A stretch of 64,000 nucleotides of DNA from Cellulosimicrobium cellulans (GTDB lineage Bacteria > Actinomycetota > Actinomycetes > Actinomycetales > Cellulomonadaceae): NCBI RefSeq assembly GCF_006539945.1, contig NZ_BJNZ01000003.1, positions 62,001 through 126,000 on the forward strand. The letters are read 5' to 3'. Below are positions 17,304 through 30,721 of the stretch, in pieces (positions within the stretch are counted from its first letter, which is position 1; every line of letters starts with the position of its first letter). The translations under genes and the position numbers were made by a program. Below the pieces are notes generated by a model that ran no database searches, was not told the origin of the DNA, and worked only from the letters and a program-made list of their open reading frames with translations.

Positions 17304-18178
17304 GCGCGAGACGCGCGCCGCGGCGGGCGGCCGTCCTCGGCCACCCCGTCGCCCACTCGCTGTCCCCGGTGCTCCACCGCGCCGCGTACGCGGAGCTCGG
17401 GCTTGAAGGCTGGACGTACGAGGCGATCGACACGACCGAGGAGCAGCTCCCGGCGCTGGTCAACGGGCTCGACGCGTCGTGGGCGGGCCTGAGCCTGACC
17501 ATGCCGCTCAAGCACGCGGTGATCCCGCTGCTCGACCACGTCGACCCGCTCGCGAACGTCGTCGGCGCGGTGAACACGCTCGTCGTGCAGCCCACGGGTG
17601 GCCGACGCCCGACGTTCGTCGGGACGAACACCGACGTGCACGGTCTCGTCGCCGCGCTCCGGGAGGGGCTGGGGGAGCGGGACGCGCGGAGGGCCGTCGT
17701 GCTCGGCGCGGGAGCGACCGCCGCGTCCACGCTGGCCGCTGTCGCCGAGCTCGGCTGCACGGCGCCGACGGTCCTGGTGCGCTCGCTCGGGCGCACCGGC
17801 ACGCTCCAGCGTGCGGCGCACCGCATGGGCGTCGAGCCGCGCTTCGAGATCCTCGATCCATCGTCCCCCGCGCTCCTCGCCCGCCTTGGGCAGGCCGACG
17901 TCGTCGTCGCGACCCTTCCGTCGCGCGCGGCCGACCCGGTGGCCGAGGCGCTGGTACAGGCGGCCGTTCGCGTGACGGGCGTGCTGCTCGACGTTGTCTA
18001 CGACCCCCGTCCCACGGCGCTCTCTGCGGTGTGGGCCACCGCGGGCGGCACGGTCGTCGGCGGCGAGCGCATGCTCCTGCATCAGGCGGCCGAGCAGGTG
18101 CGCCTCATGACGGGCAAGGTGGCCCCGCTCGGCGCGATGGATCGGGCGCTGGCGTCCGCGCTGGGGGTCCCCGCGTAA
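17300..18178 (+). CDS. aroE: Shikimate 5-dehydrogenase
   Basis: A 292-residue NADP-dependent enzyme reducing 3-dehydroshikimate to shikimate. The substrate site is GHPVAHSLSPVLH near the N-terminus with LTMPLKHAV containing the catalytic Lys and GTNTDVHG with the catalytic Asp. The nucleotide-binding loop is VVLGAGATAAS. The GTG at 17300 overlaps the mltG stop; an in-frame upstream ATG at 17240 would lie inside mltG and was rejected. It is separated from aroC-aroK-aroB by 1.6 kb of less conserved sequence. Confidence 0.94.
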   Translation: MSARRAPRRAAVLGHPVAHSLSPVLHRAAYAELGLEGWTYEAIDTTEEQLPALVNGLDASWAGLSLTMPLKHAVIPLLDHVDPLANVVGAVNTLVVQPTGGRRPTFVGTNTDVHGLVAALREGLGERDARRAVVLGAGATAASTLAAVAELGCTAPTVLVRSLGRTGTLQRAAHRMGVEPRFEILDPSSPALLARLGQADVVVATLPSRAADPVAEALVQAAVRVTGVLLDVVYDPRPTALSAVWATAGGTVVGGERMLLHQAAEQVRLMTGKVAPLGAMDRALASALGVPA

Positions 18179-18262
18179 GCGCCCTGGGTGTCCCGTAGTT
18201 GCGCGGCGATCAGCCACGGTCTACGTTTGCCCGCGACACTGATGTCTCTTTTAGGGGGATTT

Positions 18263-18676
18263 ATGGGAATCGTACGACGGCTGCTCGCTGTCACGATCAC
18301 TGCCGGACTGCTCGTGAGCGGGGGTGTTCTCACCGCCGCGTCTGCCTCTGCTGCGTACCCGACATGCAACACGATCGGCATTCGCAACGGCATCGCAACT
18401 CCCTACGCCTCAGCCGCGGGGACCTATACGTGCAACCTGCGGTATGGAAACACTGGCGCAGGGGTGCGTGCGCTTCAGGACTCGCTCAACGAGTGCCACG
18501 GTTTCAATCTTGCCCTCGATGGCTCGTTCGGTCCGGCTACGCGAGCCGCGGTCCTGAAGTTCCAGCAAGACCGCGGTTTGATCGCCGATGCCGTCTACGG
18601 TCCTCAGACGCGCAACGCGATCAAGTGGGTGCTCTGGAGCAACGGGACGCCTCGACCGTCCTGCCACTCGTACTGA
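18263..18676 (+). CDS. Secreted peptidoglycan-binding domain protein
   Basis: A 137-residue protein with a clear signal peptide (Arg-Arg, a hydrophobic core LLAVTITAGLLVSGGVL, cleavage near SASA-AYPT) and one PG_binding_1 domain (GNTGAGVRALQDSL through GPQTRNAIKW), with the LDGSFGPATRAAVLKFQQDRG core of that family. Four cysteines are likely to form disulfides outside the cell. No catalytic domain is present. AGGGGGAT precedes the ATG by 2-3 nt. The gene is clearly lower in GC and uses more A/T-ending codons than its neighbours, which suggests recent acquisition or low expression. Confidence 0.82.
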   Translation: MGIVRRLLAVTITAGLLVSGGVLTAASASAAYPTCNTIGIRNGIATPYASAAGTYTCNLRYGNTGAGVRALQDSLNECHGFNLALDGSFGPATRAAVLKFQQDRGLIADAVYGPQTRNAIKWVLWSNGTPRPSCHSY

Positions 18677-18687
18677 CGAGTAGTTCC

Positions 18688-18727
18688 GACGCGGCGTGGC
18701 CCGAGCACGCTCGAGTCACGCCGCGTC
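18688..18727. terminator. Hairpin terminator after the peptidoglycan-binding protein gene
   Basis: An 11-bp stem (18688-18698 with 18717-18727) encloses an 18-nt loop that itself contains the dyad cgagc...gctcg. It starts 12 nt after the stop codon and could also stop transcription arriving from the convergent side. Confidence 0.6.
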
Positions 18728-19043
18728 GATCCGTGGTGTCAAGGGAGACTTGCTGATCTTGCGGCAACGGTGCCGACACGGTTCCCGACGGTAAGGTCTC
18801 GCTACTCGTTAGCACTGATCGTTCACCAGACTTTGTTGTGCTCGATCGCGACGGTACCTGAACGCGGCGATCGGAGTCGTGACCACCGCTCGCGGCGAAC
18901 TATGGCCCTTCGTCGGCTTGGACGGCACGCTCGCGCGGATCGCACCACTTCATGGACCGCGCAGTTCGACCGGTGCCGAGCCTTAGACGTTCTGGTAGGC
19001 AGCGCCACGGCGTTGGCATTCAGGTCCCGTGCGACCCGACCAT
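18728..19043. other. Gene-free, lower-GC stretch
   Basis: No reading frame here has coding-like third-position bias, a plausible start or a recognisable product. GC is lower than the surroundings and no inverted-repeat ends, integrase or tRNA were found. It may be degraded sequence. Confidence 0.5.
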
Positions 19044-19730
19044 CTACCACGCGATCTGCGTCACATCGATGCACGCCAACACTGCTCCGAGCACCATGAA
19101 CGGCCCGAAGGGCACGGCAGTGTCCCGCCGGGCGCGACCCATGAGCAGAAGGCCCACCGCCCACGCACCTCCGAGGACGAACGGCAGCATGAGCCCGAGC
19201 CCGAGTTCCGCCCAGCCGAGCCACGCGAGCGGTGCTCCGAGCAGTCCGGCAAGCTTCACGTCGCCGAACCCCAGCCCTGGAGGGTAGGCGAGCCTCAAGG
19301 TGGCGTAGGCGCCGAACGCGAGGGCGCTGCCGGTCAGGGTCAGCGCGAGTTGCTTCAGGTCGCCCGTCGCGAGAGCCACAGTCCCGAGCAGAGTGACCGT
19401 GGCTGCCCACGTGGGCAGGACCACCGCGTCGGGCAGGCGGTGCGTGCGCACGTCGACCACTGCGACCAGGGTTCCGGCCGCGGCGACGAGCACGAACGCC
19501 GGGGTTGCCCACGACCTCCCGCCCCACCAGGCGGCACCCGCTGCGGCGATCGCGGCGAGCGTAAACCCCGTCCGTCCGGCGGTGTCCTGCACGGCCCGCA
19601 CCCGCTCCGGCCATCGGAGGGGTGCCCGAACGGCGGCCGTCGGGCATACGGGAACTGCCGTCTCGTCCCCCTGCTCCATCACGCGCAGCACCGTAGCGCG
19701 CCGACGGTGCCGGGTGCTGTCGTCGTCCAC
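19044..19730 (-). CDS. Prepilin peptidase (A24 family), peptidase domain only
   Basis: A 228-residue polytopic membrane protein with about six hydrophobic segments. The two catalytic aspartates of type IV prepilin peptidases are visible: Asp in [11 protein letters not shown] and Asp in the GFGDVKL motif (GxGDxK). The N-terminal cysteine-rich methyltransferase domain of PilD is absent, as in short actinobacterial forms. Such enzymes cleave leader peptides of type IV pilin or Flp/Tad-like precursors. No pilin or pilus assembly gene occurs in this window, so its substrates lie elsewhere. GTG start; antisense to the shikimate genes. Confidence 0.85.
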   Translation of the reverse strand: MDDDSTRHRRRATVLRVMEQGDETAVPVCPTAAVRAPLRWPERVRAVQDTAGRTGFTLAAIAAAGAAWWGGRSWATPAFVLVAAAGTLVAVVDVRTHRLPDAVVLPTWAATVTLLGTVALATGDLKQLALTLTGSALAFGAYATLRLAYPPGLGFGDVKLAGLLGAPLAWLGWAELGLGLMLPFVLGGAWAVGLLLMGRARRDTAVPFGPFMVLGAVLACIDVTQIAW

Positions 19731-19816
19731 AGGATCTGCGCTCGACTCGGCAGGTGCCTGGTCCGCACTGCGGGCGCCCGCCGGGACGTGCGTGCCGACG
19801 TGGGAGGATGGCGATC

Positions 19817-22829
<3,013 letters not shown>

Positions 22830-22845
22830 CGGGCCGCGACCCCGC

Positions 22846-22860
22846 CCCGCTCGGTGCGGG
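22846..22860. terminator. Weak hairpin between convergent aroB and phosphodiesterase genes
   Basis: A 5-bp GC stem (cccgc/gcggg) with a 5-nt loop lies between the two stop codons. It is short, so termination is only suggested by its position. Confidence 0.3.
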
Positions 22861-22869
22861 CCGGTCCGG

Positions 22870-23652
22870 TCACGCCCACAGCCCCCGCGCACGAAGCACG
22901 TCGCGCAGGAGGTCGGCGCGGTCGGTGACGATCCCGTCGACCCCGAGGTCGAGCAGCCGGTGCATCGTCGCGCGGTCGTTCACCGTCCACGCGTGCACCG
23001 CCACGCCCGCCCGGTGCGCGGCCCGGACGAACCCCGAGTCGACGACGCGCACCCAGCCCCCGCGCACGGGGACCTGGAGGCAGTCGACCGAGCGTGCCGC
23101 GAGGCGGGCCAGCGCGTCGGTGCGCGCCCGCCCGGCGAGGAACATGCCCAGGACCGCGCCCCGTGCACCCGAGACGGTGACCGGGCGCGACAGCCGTGCC
23201 ACCGTCGCCTCGCGGCGCGACGCCGCGAACGACGCGACGCACACGCGGTCGTGCGCGCGCGTGCGTTCGATCGCCCGGGCCACCGGCTCGGCGGCCGCCG
23301 CCGACTTCACGTCGACGTTCACCCGCAGGTCCGGCCAGGTGCCCAGCACGTCCTCGAGCGACGGCACCGGCTCCGTCCCGCCGATCCGGGCTTCGCGCAC
23401 GGTGCGCCACGGGAGGTCGGCGACGAGCCCGCGCGCGTCCGTCGTGCGGTCCAGCGACGCGTCGTGGAGCGCGACGGCCACGCCGTCCGACGTCGCGTGG
23501 GCGTCCGTCTCCACGTACCGCAGCCCGAGGTCGCGGGCGGCGGCGAAGGCCGTCATGGAGTTCTCCAGGCCCGCGCGCGAGAACCCGCGGTGCGCGAGCG
23601 CGACGAACGGCGCCTCCAGGTAGCCGCCGACACGGCCCGTCGTGGCACTCAC
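22870..23652 (-). CDS. Glycerophosphodiester phosphodiesterase
   Basis: A 260-residue TIM-barrel GDPD-family enzyme hydrolysing glycerophosphodiesters to glycerol-3-phosphate and an alcohol. The catalytic HRG-E signature is ALAHRGFSRAGLENSMTAF, followed by VETDAHATSDGVAVALHD with the metal ligands and catalytic His, and VDVKSA. The C-terminal TVND and GVDGIVTDRADLL segments complete the barrel. No signal peptide is visible, so it is probably cytosolic. The GTG at 23652 begins VSATTGRV. It sits between aroB and aroQ on the opposite strand, interrupting the usual aro order. Confidence 0.88.
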   Translation of the reverse strand: MSATTGRVGGYLEAPFVALAHRGFSRAGLENSMTAFAAARDLGLRYVETDAHATSDGVAVALHDASLDRTTDARGLVADLPWRTVREARIGGTEPVPSLEDVLGTWPDLRVNVDVKSAAAAEPVARAIERTRAHDRVCVASFAASRREATVARLSRPVTVSGARGAVLGMFLAGRARTDALARLAARSVDCLQVPVRGGWVRVVDSGFVRAAHRAGVAVHAWTVNDRATMHRLLDLGVDGIVTDRADLLRDVLRARGLWA

Positions 23653-23901
23653 GCCGGCCCCCGGACGGCGCGGCAGTCGGGCCTGGTGACGGTGGTGATG
23701 CCGCACGGGCGTCGCGCCGGAAGGCCGACGGGCCGGCGCCCCTCGGCGGGCACGTCGCCGACCCGGCAGGGGCGGGGGACGGCGGAGAGGCTCACTTCGC
23801 CAGCGTGCACGACAGCGCCGCCCGACGCTCGTCGAGGCGCGTCCCCACGCCGTGGTGGGTCCCGGGGCGAACCCGCGCCGCACGCGCGGAGGCGACGCCG
23901 C

Positions 23902-23907
23902 TAGGCT
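23902..23907 (+). promoter_or_regulatory. -10 element TAGGCT, leaderless promoter of aroQ
   Basis: TAGGCT ends 8 nt before the aroQ ATG; no ribosome-binding site is visible. Confidence 0.5.
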
Positions 23908-23915
23908 CGGGCGCC

Positions 23916-24362
23916 ATGGAACGCGTGCTGGTCCTCAACGGACCCAACCTCGGCCGGCTCGGTGTGCGCGAGCCGGAGATCTACGGCTCGGCGTCGATGG
24001 CCGACCTCCAGGAGTCCGCCCTCGCGTGGGGGAGCGCGCTCGACCTCACGGTCGACGTGCGGCAGACCGACGACGAGTCCGAGCTCGTGGGCTGGCTCCA
24101 CGAGGCCGTCGACGCGCGCGCCCACGTGGTGCTCAACCCGGCCGCGTTCACGCACTACTCCTACGCCGTGCGCGACGCCGCGGCGCAGGTCACGACCTCC
24201 GGCCTCCTGCTCGTCGAGGTGCACCTGAGCAACCCCGCGGCGCGCGAGGCGTTCCGCAGCCACTCCGTCGTCGGGGCGGTCGCGACCGGCACCATCGCGG
24301 GGTTCGGGTTCGACTCCTACCGGCTCGCGCTCGAGGCGCTCGCGGCTCGCCTGCGTGGCTGA
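23916..24362 (+). CDS. aroQ: Type II 3-dehydroquinate dehydratase
   Basis: A 148-residue dodecameric dehydratase forming 3-dehydroshikimate. It starts MERVLVLNGPNLGRLGVREPEIYGS with the catalytic Tyr and lid residues, then NPAAFTHYSYAVRDA (base-helping Asn/His) and EVHLSN. Length is standard. It has its own leaderless promoter, so it is transcribed apart from aroC-aroK-aroB. In many actinobacteria pepQ follows; here a satD pair does. Confidence 0.95.
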   Translation: MERVLVLNGPNLGRLGVREPEIYGSASMADLQESALAWGSALDLTVDVRQTDDESELVGWLHEAVDARAHVVLNPAAFTHYSYAVRDAAAQVTTSGLLLVEVHLSNPAAREAFRSHSVVGAVATGTIAGFGFDSYRLALEALAARLRG

Positions 24363-24388
24363 CCGATCGTCCTCCTGCACTCCGCTGC

Positions 24389-24436
24389 CTTGATCGCGAC
24401 CTATCAAGTCCTCATGCTTGATACATCCATATCAAG
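24389..24436 (+). promoter_or_regulatory. Tandem palindromic operator in front of satD
   Basis: Two copies of the dyad CTTGATN-N6-TATCAAG occur at 24389-24408 and 24417-24436, centred 28 bp apart. The second is perfect over 7+7 bases; the first has one changed base. The inner half sites also form a dyad, TATCAAG-N8-CTTGATA. The second copy covers the -35 element, so a protein bound here would block transcription. The SatD-family protein encoded next has a C-terminal helix-turn-helix and is the obvious candidate; autoregulation is inferred. Confidence 0.6.
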
Positions 24437-24446
24437 GGTATAGCCT
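24418..24446 (+). promoter_or_regulatory. satD promoter, TTGATA-N17-TAGCCT
   Basis: A good -35 (TTGATA, 24418-24423) and -10 (TAGCCT, 24441-24446) are separated by 17 bp. The -10 ends 7 nt before the ATG, so the message should be leaderless. This is the best sigma-70-type promoter in the window. Confidence 0.65.
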
Positions 24447-24453
24447 GGATCAC

Positions 24454-25104
24454 ATGTTCGTCCTCACCGTGGACCAGCGGGGGAGCACCGGTCACCGCGA
24501 CCGGGTGCCCGAGGTGCTCGCGCGCCTCGAGGTGCTCCTGGCCGGTCGTCCCGGGCTCGTGGTCCCGTTCGACCGTACGGTGGGCGACGAGGTGCAGGGC
24601 GTGCTCGACGACCCGGCGACGGTGGTCGACGCGGTGCTCGACCTGCTGCGCGACGGCGGCTGGAGCGTCGGCGTCGGGGCGGGGGCCGTCGACCGTCCGC
24701 TGCCCGCGGTCTCGCGCGAGGCGTCGGGGGAGGCGTTCGTGCGGGCGCGCGAGGCGGTCGAGCAGGCCAAGTCGCGCGCGGCCACGGCGCCCGTCGCCGT
24801 CCGCGGCGAGCCGCAGGCGCGCGCCGCCGAGGTCGAGGCGCTCCTGCGCCTCCTCGCTGCGGTCGTGGACCGACGGACCGCGCCGGGGTGGGAGGCGGTC
24901 GACACGCTCGCGCGTGTGGGCGGCACCCAGAAGGATGTGGCTCGCGCGCTCGGGGTGTCCGAGCAGGCGGTCAGCCAGCGGCTGCGCACGGCGCTGTGGC
25001 CGGAGGAGGCGGCGGTGCGGCCCGTGGTCGCAAGGCTGCTCGGCGAGCTCTGCGCGAGCCGTCGGGGCGGGCCGCCGGAGGAACAGCAGGAGGGCGAGGA
25101 ATGA
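24454..25104 (+). CDS. SatD-family protein with C-terminal helix-turn-helix
   Basis: A 216-residue protein starting MFVLTVDQRGSTGHRDRVPEVL, the SatD-family N-terminus, with a second conserved stretch FDRTVGDEVQGVL. Residues ~155-185 read GTQKDVARALGVSEQAVSQRLRTALW, a clear sigma-region-4/XRE-like helix-turn-helix. SatD in Streptococcus mutans belongs to an acid-tolerance locus, but its biochemical role is not settled. It is coupled by ATGA overlap to a small membrane protein. The upstream tandem dyads overlap its promoter, which fits a self-regulated sensor. Cytosolic; substrate or ligand unknown. Confidence 0.75.
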   Translation: MFVLTVDQRGSTGHRDRVPEVLARLEVLLAGRPGLVVPFDRTVGDEVQGVLDDPATVVDAVLDLLRDGGWSVGVGAGAVDRPLPAVSREASGEAFVRAREAVEQAKSRAATAPVAVRGEPQARAAEVEALLRLLAAVVDRRTAPGWEAVDTLARVGGTQKDVARALGVSEQAVSQRLRTALWPEEAAVRPVVARLLGELCASRRGGPPEEQQEGEE

Positions 25105-25592
25105 CGGACCCGGTGTCGGTCGTGCTGGTGGTGGTGGTGTGGGTCGTCGCGCTCGCCGCGAGCGTGCTCGGGGGAGGACCGGTGACGCAGTGGGTGCTGC
25201 GCGCCGCGGCGCGGGCGGGCGACCCGGGACGGCAGCGACCCGGCCGTGCCGCGCGGACGCGCACCGCTGCGGGCGGCGCTGACCCGGCGGCCGTCCCGGT
25301 GCCCCCGCCCCCGCCGCCGGCGACGGGGCCCATCGGCACGGAGGCCGTCAAGGCGCTGCGGGGCGGCACGTGGATCGGGATCCTCGAGAGGTTCGCGATC
25401 ACCGGCTGCCTGCTCGCGGGCGAGCCCGGCGGGATCGCCTTCGTCGTCGCGATCAAGGGCCTGGGTCGCTACCCGGAGCTGCGCGAGCACCCCGTCGCGT
25501 CCGAGCGCTTCGTCATCGGGACCCTTGCCTCGATGTGCTGGGCGGCGACGGTGGGTGTCGCGGCGAACGCGGTCCTCGTCGCGCTGGGGTAG
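25101..25592 (+). CDS. Small membrane protein paired with SatD
   Basis: A 163-residue protein with an N-terminal transmembrane helix (SVVLVVVVWVVALAASVLG), a Pro/Ala/Arg-rich linker (~50-85), and a conserved C-terminal part with GTWIGILERFAITGCLL, GGIAFVVAIKGLGRYPEL, and a last helix. The ILERF...AIKGLGR pattern is typical of the membrane proteins that accompany SatD. Translation is coupled to satD (ATGA). No function can be given; the pairing suggests membrane signalling or stress sensing. Confidence 0.7.
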   Translation: MTDPVSVVLVVVVWVVALAASVLGGGPVTQWVLRAAARAGDPGRQRPGRAARTRTAAGGADPAAVPVPPPPPPATGPIGTEAVKALRGGTWIGILERFAITGCLLAGEPGGIAFVVAIKGLGRYPELREHPVASERFVIGTLASMCWAATVGVAANAVLVALG

Positions 25593-25602
25593 GACGCTCC
25601 GG

Positions 25603-25608
25603 TAAGAT
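25603..25608 (+). promoter_or_regulatory. -10 element TAAGAT of efp
   Basis: TAAGAT is a near-consensus -10 located about 96 nt upstream of the efp GTG, giving a leader of ~90 nt with CAGGAAGA as ribosome-binding site. No clear -35. Confidence 0.45.
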
Positions 25609-25704
25609 CGTCAAGGCCCATTTCGCGCTCCGCCCTCGTGCGCCCGGTCGACTCGCGTCGTCCGGTGCCGCGGAGCCCGAAGACCCTCCGACAGGAAGAC
25701 GAAC

Positions 25705-26268
25705 GTGGCGACCACCAACGACATCAAGAACGGCACCGTGCTGCGACTCGACGGCCAGCTGTGGACCGTGATCGAGTTCCAGCACGTCAAGCCCGGCAAG
25801 GGTGGCGCGTTCGTCCGCACCAAGATCAAGAACGTCATGACGGGCAAGACGATCGACAAGACGTTCAACGCCGGCCTGAAGATCGAGACGGCCAACGTCG
25901 ACCGCCGCGACTTCCAGTACCTGTACCAGGACGGCGCGGACTACGTGTTCATGGACACCTCGACGTACGACCAGATCACGGTCTCGCCCGAGATCGTGGG
26001 CGACGCCAAGGACTACATGCTCGAGAACCAGAACGTGCTCATCGCGTCGAACGACGGCCAGCCGCTCTACATCGAGCTCCCGGCCTCGGTCGTCCTCGAG
26101 ATCACGTACACCGAGCCGGGCCTGCAGGGCGACCGCTCGACGGGCGGCACCAAGCCGGCGACGCTCGAGACGGGCGCGCAGATCCAGGTCCCGCTCTTCC
26201 TCGAGCAGGGCACCAAGGTCAAGGTCGACACGCGCGACGGCTCGTACCTCGGCCGCGTGAACGACTGA
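25705..26268 (+). CDS. efp: Translation elongation factor P
   Basis: A 187-residue tRNA-mimicking factor that relieves ribosome stalling at polyproline. All three beta-barrel domains are present: the N-terminal KOW-like domain with the acceptor-end loop [11 protein letters not shown], and two OB folds ending YLGRVND. The loop Lys is retained; actinobacterial EF-P is reported to work without the E. coli lysylation, and no epm gene is in this window. GTG start with AGGAAGA upstream. It is 40 nt before nusB and cotranscribed with it. Confidence 0.97.
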   Translation: MATTNDIKNGTVLRLDGQLWTVIEFQHVKPGKGGAFVRTKIKNVMTGKTIDKTFNAGLKIETANVDRRDFQYLYQDGADYVFMDTSTYDQITVSPEIVGDAKDYMLENQNVLIASNDGQPLYIELPASVVLEITYTEPGLQGDRSTGGTKPATLETGAQIQVPLFLEQGTKVKVDTRDGSYLGRVND

Positions 26269-26308
26269 CCGCCGGCACCGACGGACAGACGACGGGCTGA
26301 CGACACAC

Positions 26309-26728
26309 ATGGCCGCACGCACCAAGGCGCGCAAGCGCGCGCTCGACGTCCTCTTCGAGGCGGAGCAGCGTCAGGTGGACCCGACGACCCTCCTCGCGGA
26401 GCGCGTCGCCGACCCCGGCACCGCGCAGACCGCCCTGCCGCAGTACGCGGTCGACATCGTCGAGGGCGTGCTCGCGCACCGCGACCGCATCGACGAGCTG
26501 ATCGAGACGTACTCCCACGGGTGGACGCTCGAGCGGATGCCGGCGGTCGACCGGGCCCTGCTGCGCATCGGCGGCTGGGAGATCCTCTTCAACGACGACG
26601 TCCCGGACGTCGTCGCGATCGACGAGGCCGTCGACCTCGCGCGCTCCCTGTCGACCGACGACTCGCCGTCGTTCGTCAACGGGCTGCTCGCACGCATCGT
26701 CGAGATGAAGCCGACGATCACGGCCTGA
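26309..26728 (+). CDS. nusB: Transcription antitermination factor NusB
   Basis: A 139-residue all-helical protein that binds boxA RNA together with S10 (NusE) in rRNA antitermination. It begins ARTKARKRALDVLFEAEQR, followed by YAVDIVEGVLAHRDRIDELIE, ERMPAVDRALLRIGGWEILF and DEAVDLARSLSTDDSPSFVNGLLARI, all family-typical. It is the last gene of efp-nusB; two terminators follow. Confidence 0.96.
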   Translation: MAARTKARKRALDVLFEAEQRQVDPTTLLAERVADPGTAQTALPQYAVDIVEGVLAHRDRIDELIETYSHGWTLERMPAVDRALLRIGGWEILFNDDVPDVVAIDEAVDLARSLSTDDSPSFVNGLLARIVEMKPTITA

Positions 26729-28655
<1,927 letters not shown>

Positions 28656-28659
<4 letters not shown>

Positions 28660-30020
28660 GCAGCGCCGCAACCACCACGTACGTCCTGCGCGGCGCGCGC
28701 CCGCTGGGCGGCGACCCCGTCGACCTCGTGCTCTCCGGCGGCGTGATCGCCGAGATCGCCCCGGTCGGCACCGCGCGCGCCGGGTCCGAGGACGGCGGGA
28801 CCGTCGTCGTCGACGCGACCGGCCTCGTGGCGCTGCCCGGCCTGGTCGACCTGCACACCCACCTGCGCGAGCCGGGCCGCGAGGACGCCGAGACGATCGA
28901 GTCCGGCACCCGCGCCGCCGCGGCGGGCGGGTTCACGGCCGTCCACGCCATGGCCAACACGACGCCCGTCGCGGACACGGCCGGCGTCGTCGAGCAGGTG
29001 TGGCGCCTCGGTCGCGACGCCGGATGGGTCGACGTGCACCCGGTCGGGGCGGTCTCCGTCGGGCTCGCGGGCCAGCAGCTCGCCGAGCTCGGGGCCATGG
29101 CCGACTCGGCGGCGCGCGTGCGCGTGTTCTCCGACGACGGCAAGTGCGTCGACGACCCGATCCTCATGCGCCGTGCCCTGGAGTACGTCAAGGCGTTCGA
29201 CGGCGTCGTGGCCCAGCACGCGCAGGAGCCGCGTCTCACCGAGGGCGCCCAGATGAACGAGGGCGTCGTGTCGGCCGAGCTGGGCCTCGCGGGCTGGCCG
29301 GCGGTCGCCGAGGAGGCGATCATCGCGCGCGACGTGCTCCTCGCGGAGCACGTCGGGTCGCGCCTGCACGTCTGCCACCTGTCGACCGCGGGCTCGGTCG
29401 AGATCGTGCGCTGGGCCAAGGGCCGCGGCATCGACGTGACCGCCGAGGTCACGCCCCACCACCTGATCCTCACCGACGACCTCGCGCGCGGCTACGACCC
29501 GACCTTCAAGGTCAACCCGCCGCTGCGGACCGCCGCGGACGTGGAGGCGGTGCGCGAGGGCCTCGCGGACGGGACGATCGACATCGTCGCGACCGACCAC
29601 GCGCCGCACGCCCGCGAGGACAAGGACTGCGAGTGGGCCGCGGCCGCGTTCGGCATGACCGGCCTGGAGACGGCGCTGAGCGTCGTGCAGCAGACCATGG
29701 TCGACACCGGCCGCATGACCTGGGCCGACGTCGCGCGCGTGCTGTCCGGCGCGCCCGCGCGCATCGGCCGGATCGACACCGGCGAGCGCGCCCAGGGGCG
29801 TCCGCTCGAGGTCGGCGAGCCCGCGAACGTCACGCTCGTCGACCCGGCGGCGCGCCGCGTCGTCGACGGCGCGGGCCAGGTCACGGCGAGCACCAACACG
29901 CCGTTCCAGGGCCGCGAGCTGCCCGGCGCCGTCGTCGCGACGTTCCTGCGCGGGCGCGCCACGGTGCTCGACGGCACGCCCGTCCCGGCGGGCGCCGGCA
30001 CGCGGGGGGTGCGGGCGTGA
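28656..30020 (+). CDS. pyrC: Dihydroorotase
   Basis: A 454-residue zinc amidohydrolase cyclising carbamoyl-aspartate. The first metal motif is [10 protein letters not shown], the carboxylated-Lys region follows DDGKCVDDP, the metal histidines are in VAQHAQEP and LHVCHLST, and the catalytic Asp is in [10 protein letters not shown]. The GTG at 28656 overlaps the pyrB stop. Type I, single-domain enzyme. Overlaps the next gene by GTGA. Confidence 0.95.
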
Positions 30021-30721
30021 ACCTGCCCCAGCCCGTCGCGGTCGGCATCTGGGTCGTCCTCGGCGTCGTCCTCCTGACGCTCGTCCTCGTCGGCCGCCGC
30101 CGCCTCGCGCGCCGGTCGGCGGGCGTGGTCCCGACGCCGCCGGCGGCGCCCGCCGAGGCGGCGCGGGGCGCCGTCCTCCTCGGGCCGCTCGACGCGCTCT
30201 ACGTGTCCAGCACGCTCGCGGGCGACTGGCTCGCCCGCGTCGGTGCCCACGGGCTCGGCGACCGGTCCCAGGCCCAGGTCACCGTGCACGACGGCGGACT
30301 GCACGTCGCGCGCAGCGGCGCCCCGGACGTGTGGGTGCCCGCCGCGGCGGTCGGGGGCGTAGCCCTCACGCCCGGCATGGCCGGCAAGTTCGTCGGCAAG
30401 GAGGCCATCGTCGTCGTGACGTGGACCGTGCCCGCCGAGCCGGTTCCGGCGGACGCGCCCGACGCTCCGGCCGAGGCCGAGGTCCGGCTCGACACGGGCC
30501 TCCTGCCCCGCCACGACCACGACGTCGCGCGCCTCCTCGAGGCCGTCCAGGGTCTCGCCGGACGAGCCGACGACGACCGCGACGGAGCCGCCGACGACGG
30601 CTCGCACGAGCGACGACCCGGGGCGCCGAGCGGCGCCGCCCCCGCAGACCCCGCAGACCCGGCGCCGACGCGCGAGAGCGCGACACCCGGCACCGACGAG
30701 AACGACGAGGAAGCACCGTGA
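30017..30721 (+). CDS. Membrane-anchored PH-like domain protein of the pyr operon
   Basis: A 234-residue protein with one N-terminal transmembrane helix ([18 protein letters not shown]), a short linker, a beta-rich domain (residues ~45-175) resembling the PH-like protein found between pyrC and carA in actinobacteria, and a disordered tail rich in Asp, Glu, Pro and Ala. No catalytic motif. It is coupled to pyrC and carA by 4-nt overlaps, so it is made with the UMP enzymes; a role in tethering or channelling them at the membrane is conceivable but unproven. Confidence 0.7.
   Translation: MNLPQPVAVGIWVVLGVVLLTLVLVGRRRLARRSAGVVPTPPAAPAEAARGAVLLGPLDALYVSSTLAGDWLARVGAHGLGDRSQAQVTVHDGGLHVARSGAPDVWVPAAAVGGVALTPGMAGKFVGKEAIVVVTWTVPAEPVPADAPDAPAEAEVRLDTGLLPRHDHDVARLLEAVQGLAGRADDDRDGAADDGSHERRPGAPSGAAPADPADPAPTRESATPGTDENDEEAP

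Noticed and set aside
18770-19099. 109-codon open frame in the low-GC gap
   Set aside because: No codon bias, no ribosome-binding site, no recognisable family, and it overlaps the prepilin peptidase gene antisense.
19754-19816. In-frame ATG codons at 19754 and 19808 as starts of aroC
   Set aside because: The GGAGG at 19803-19807 suits ATG 19817, and the family begins MLRWLT.
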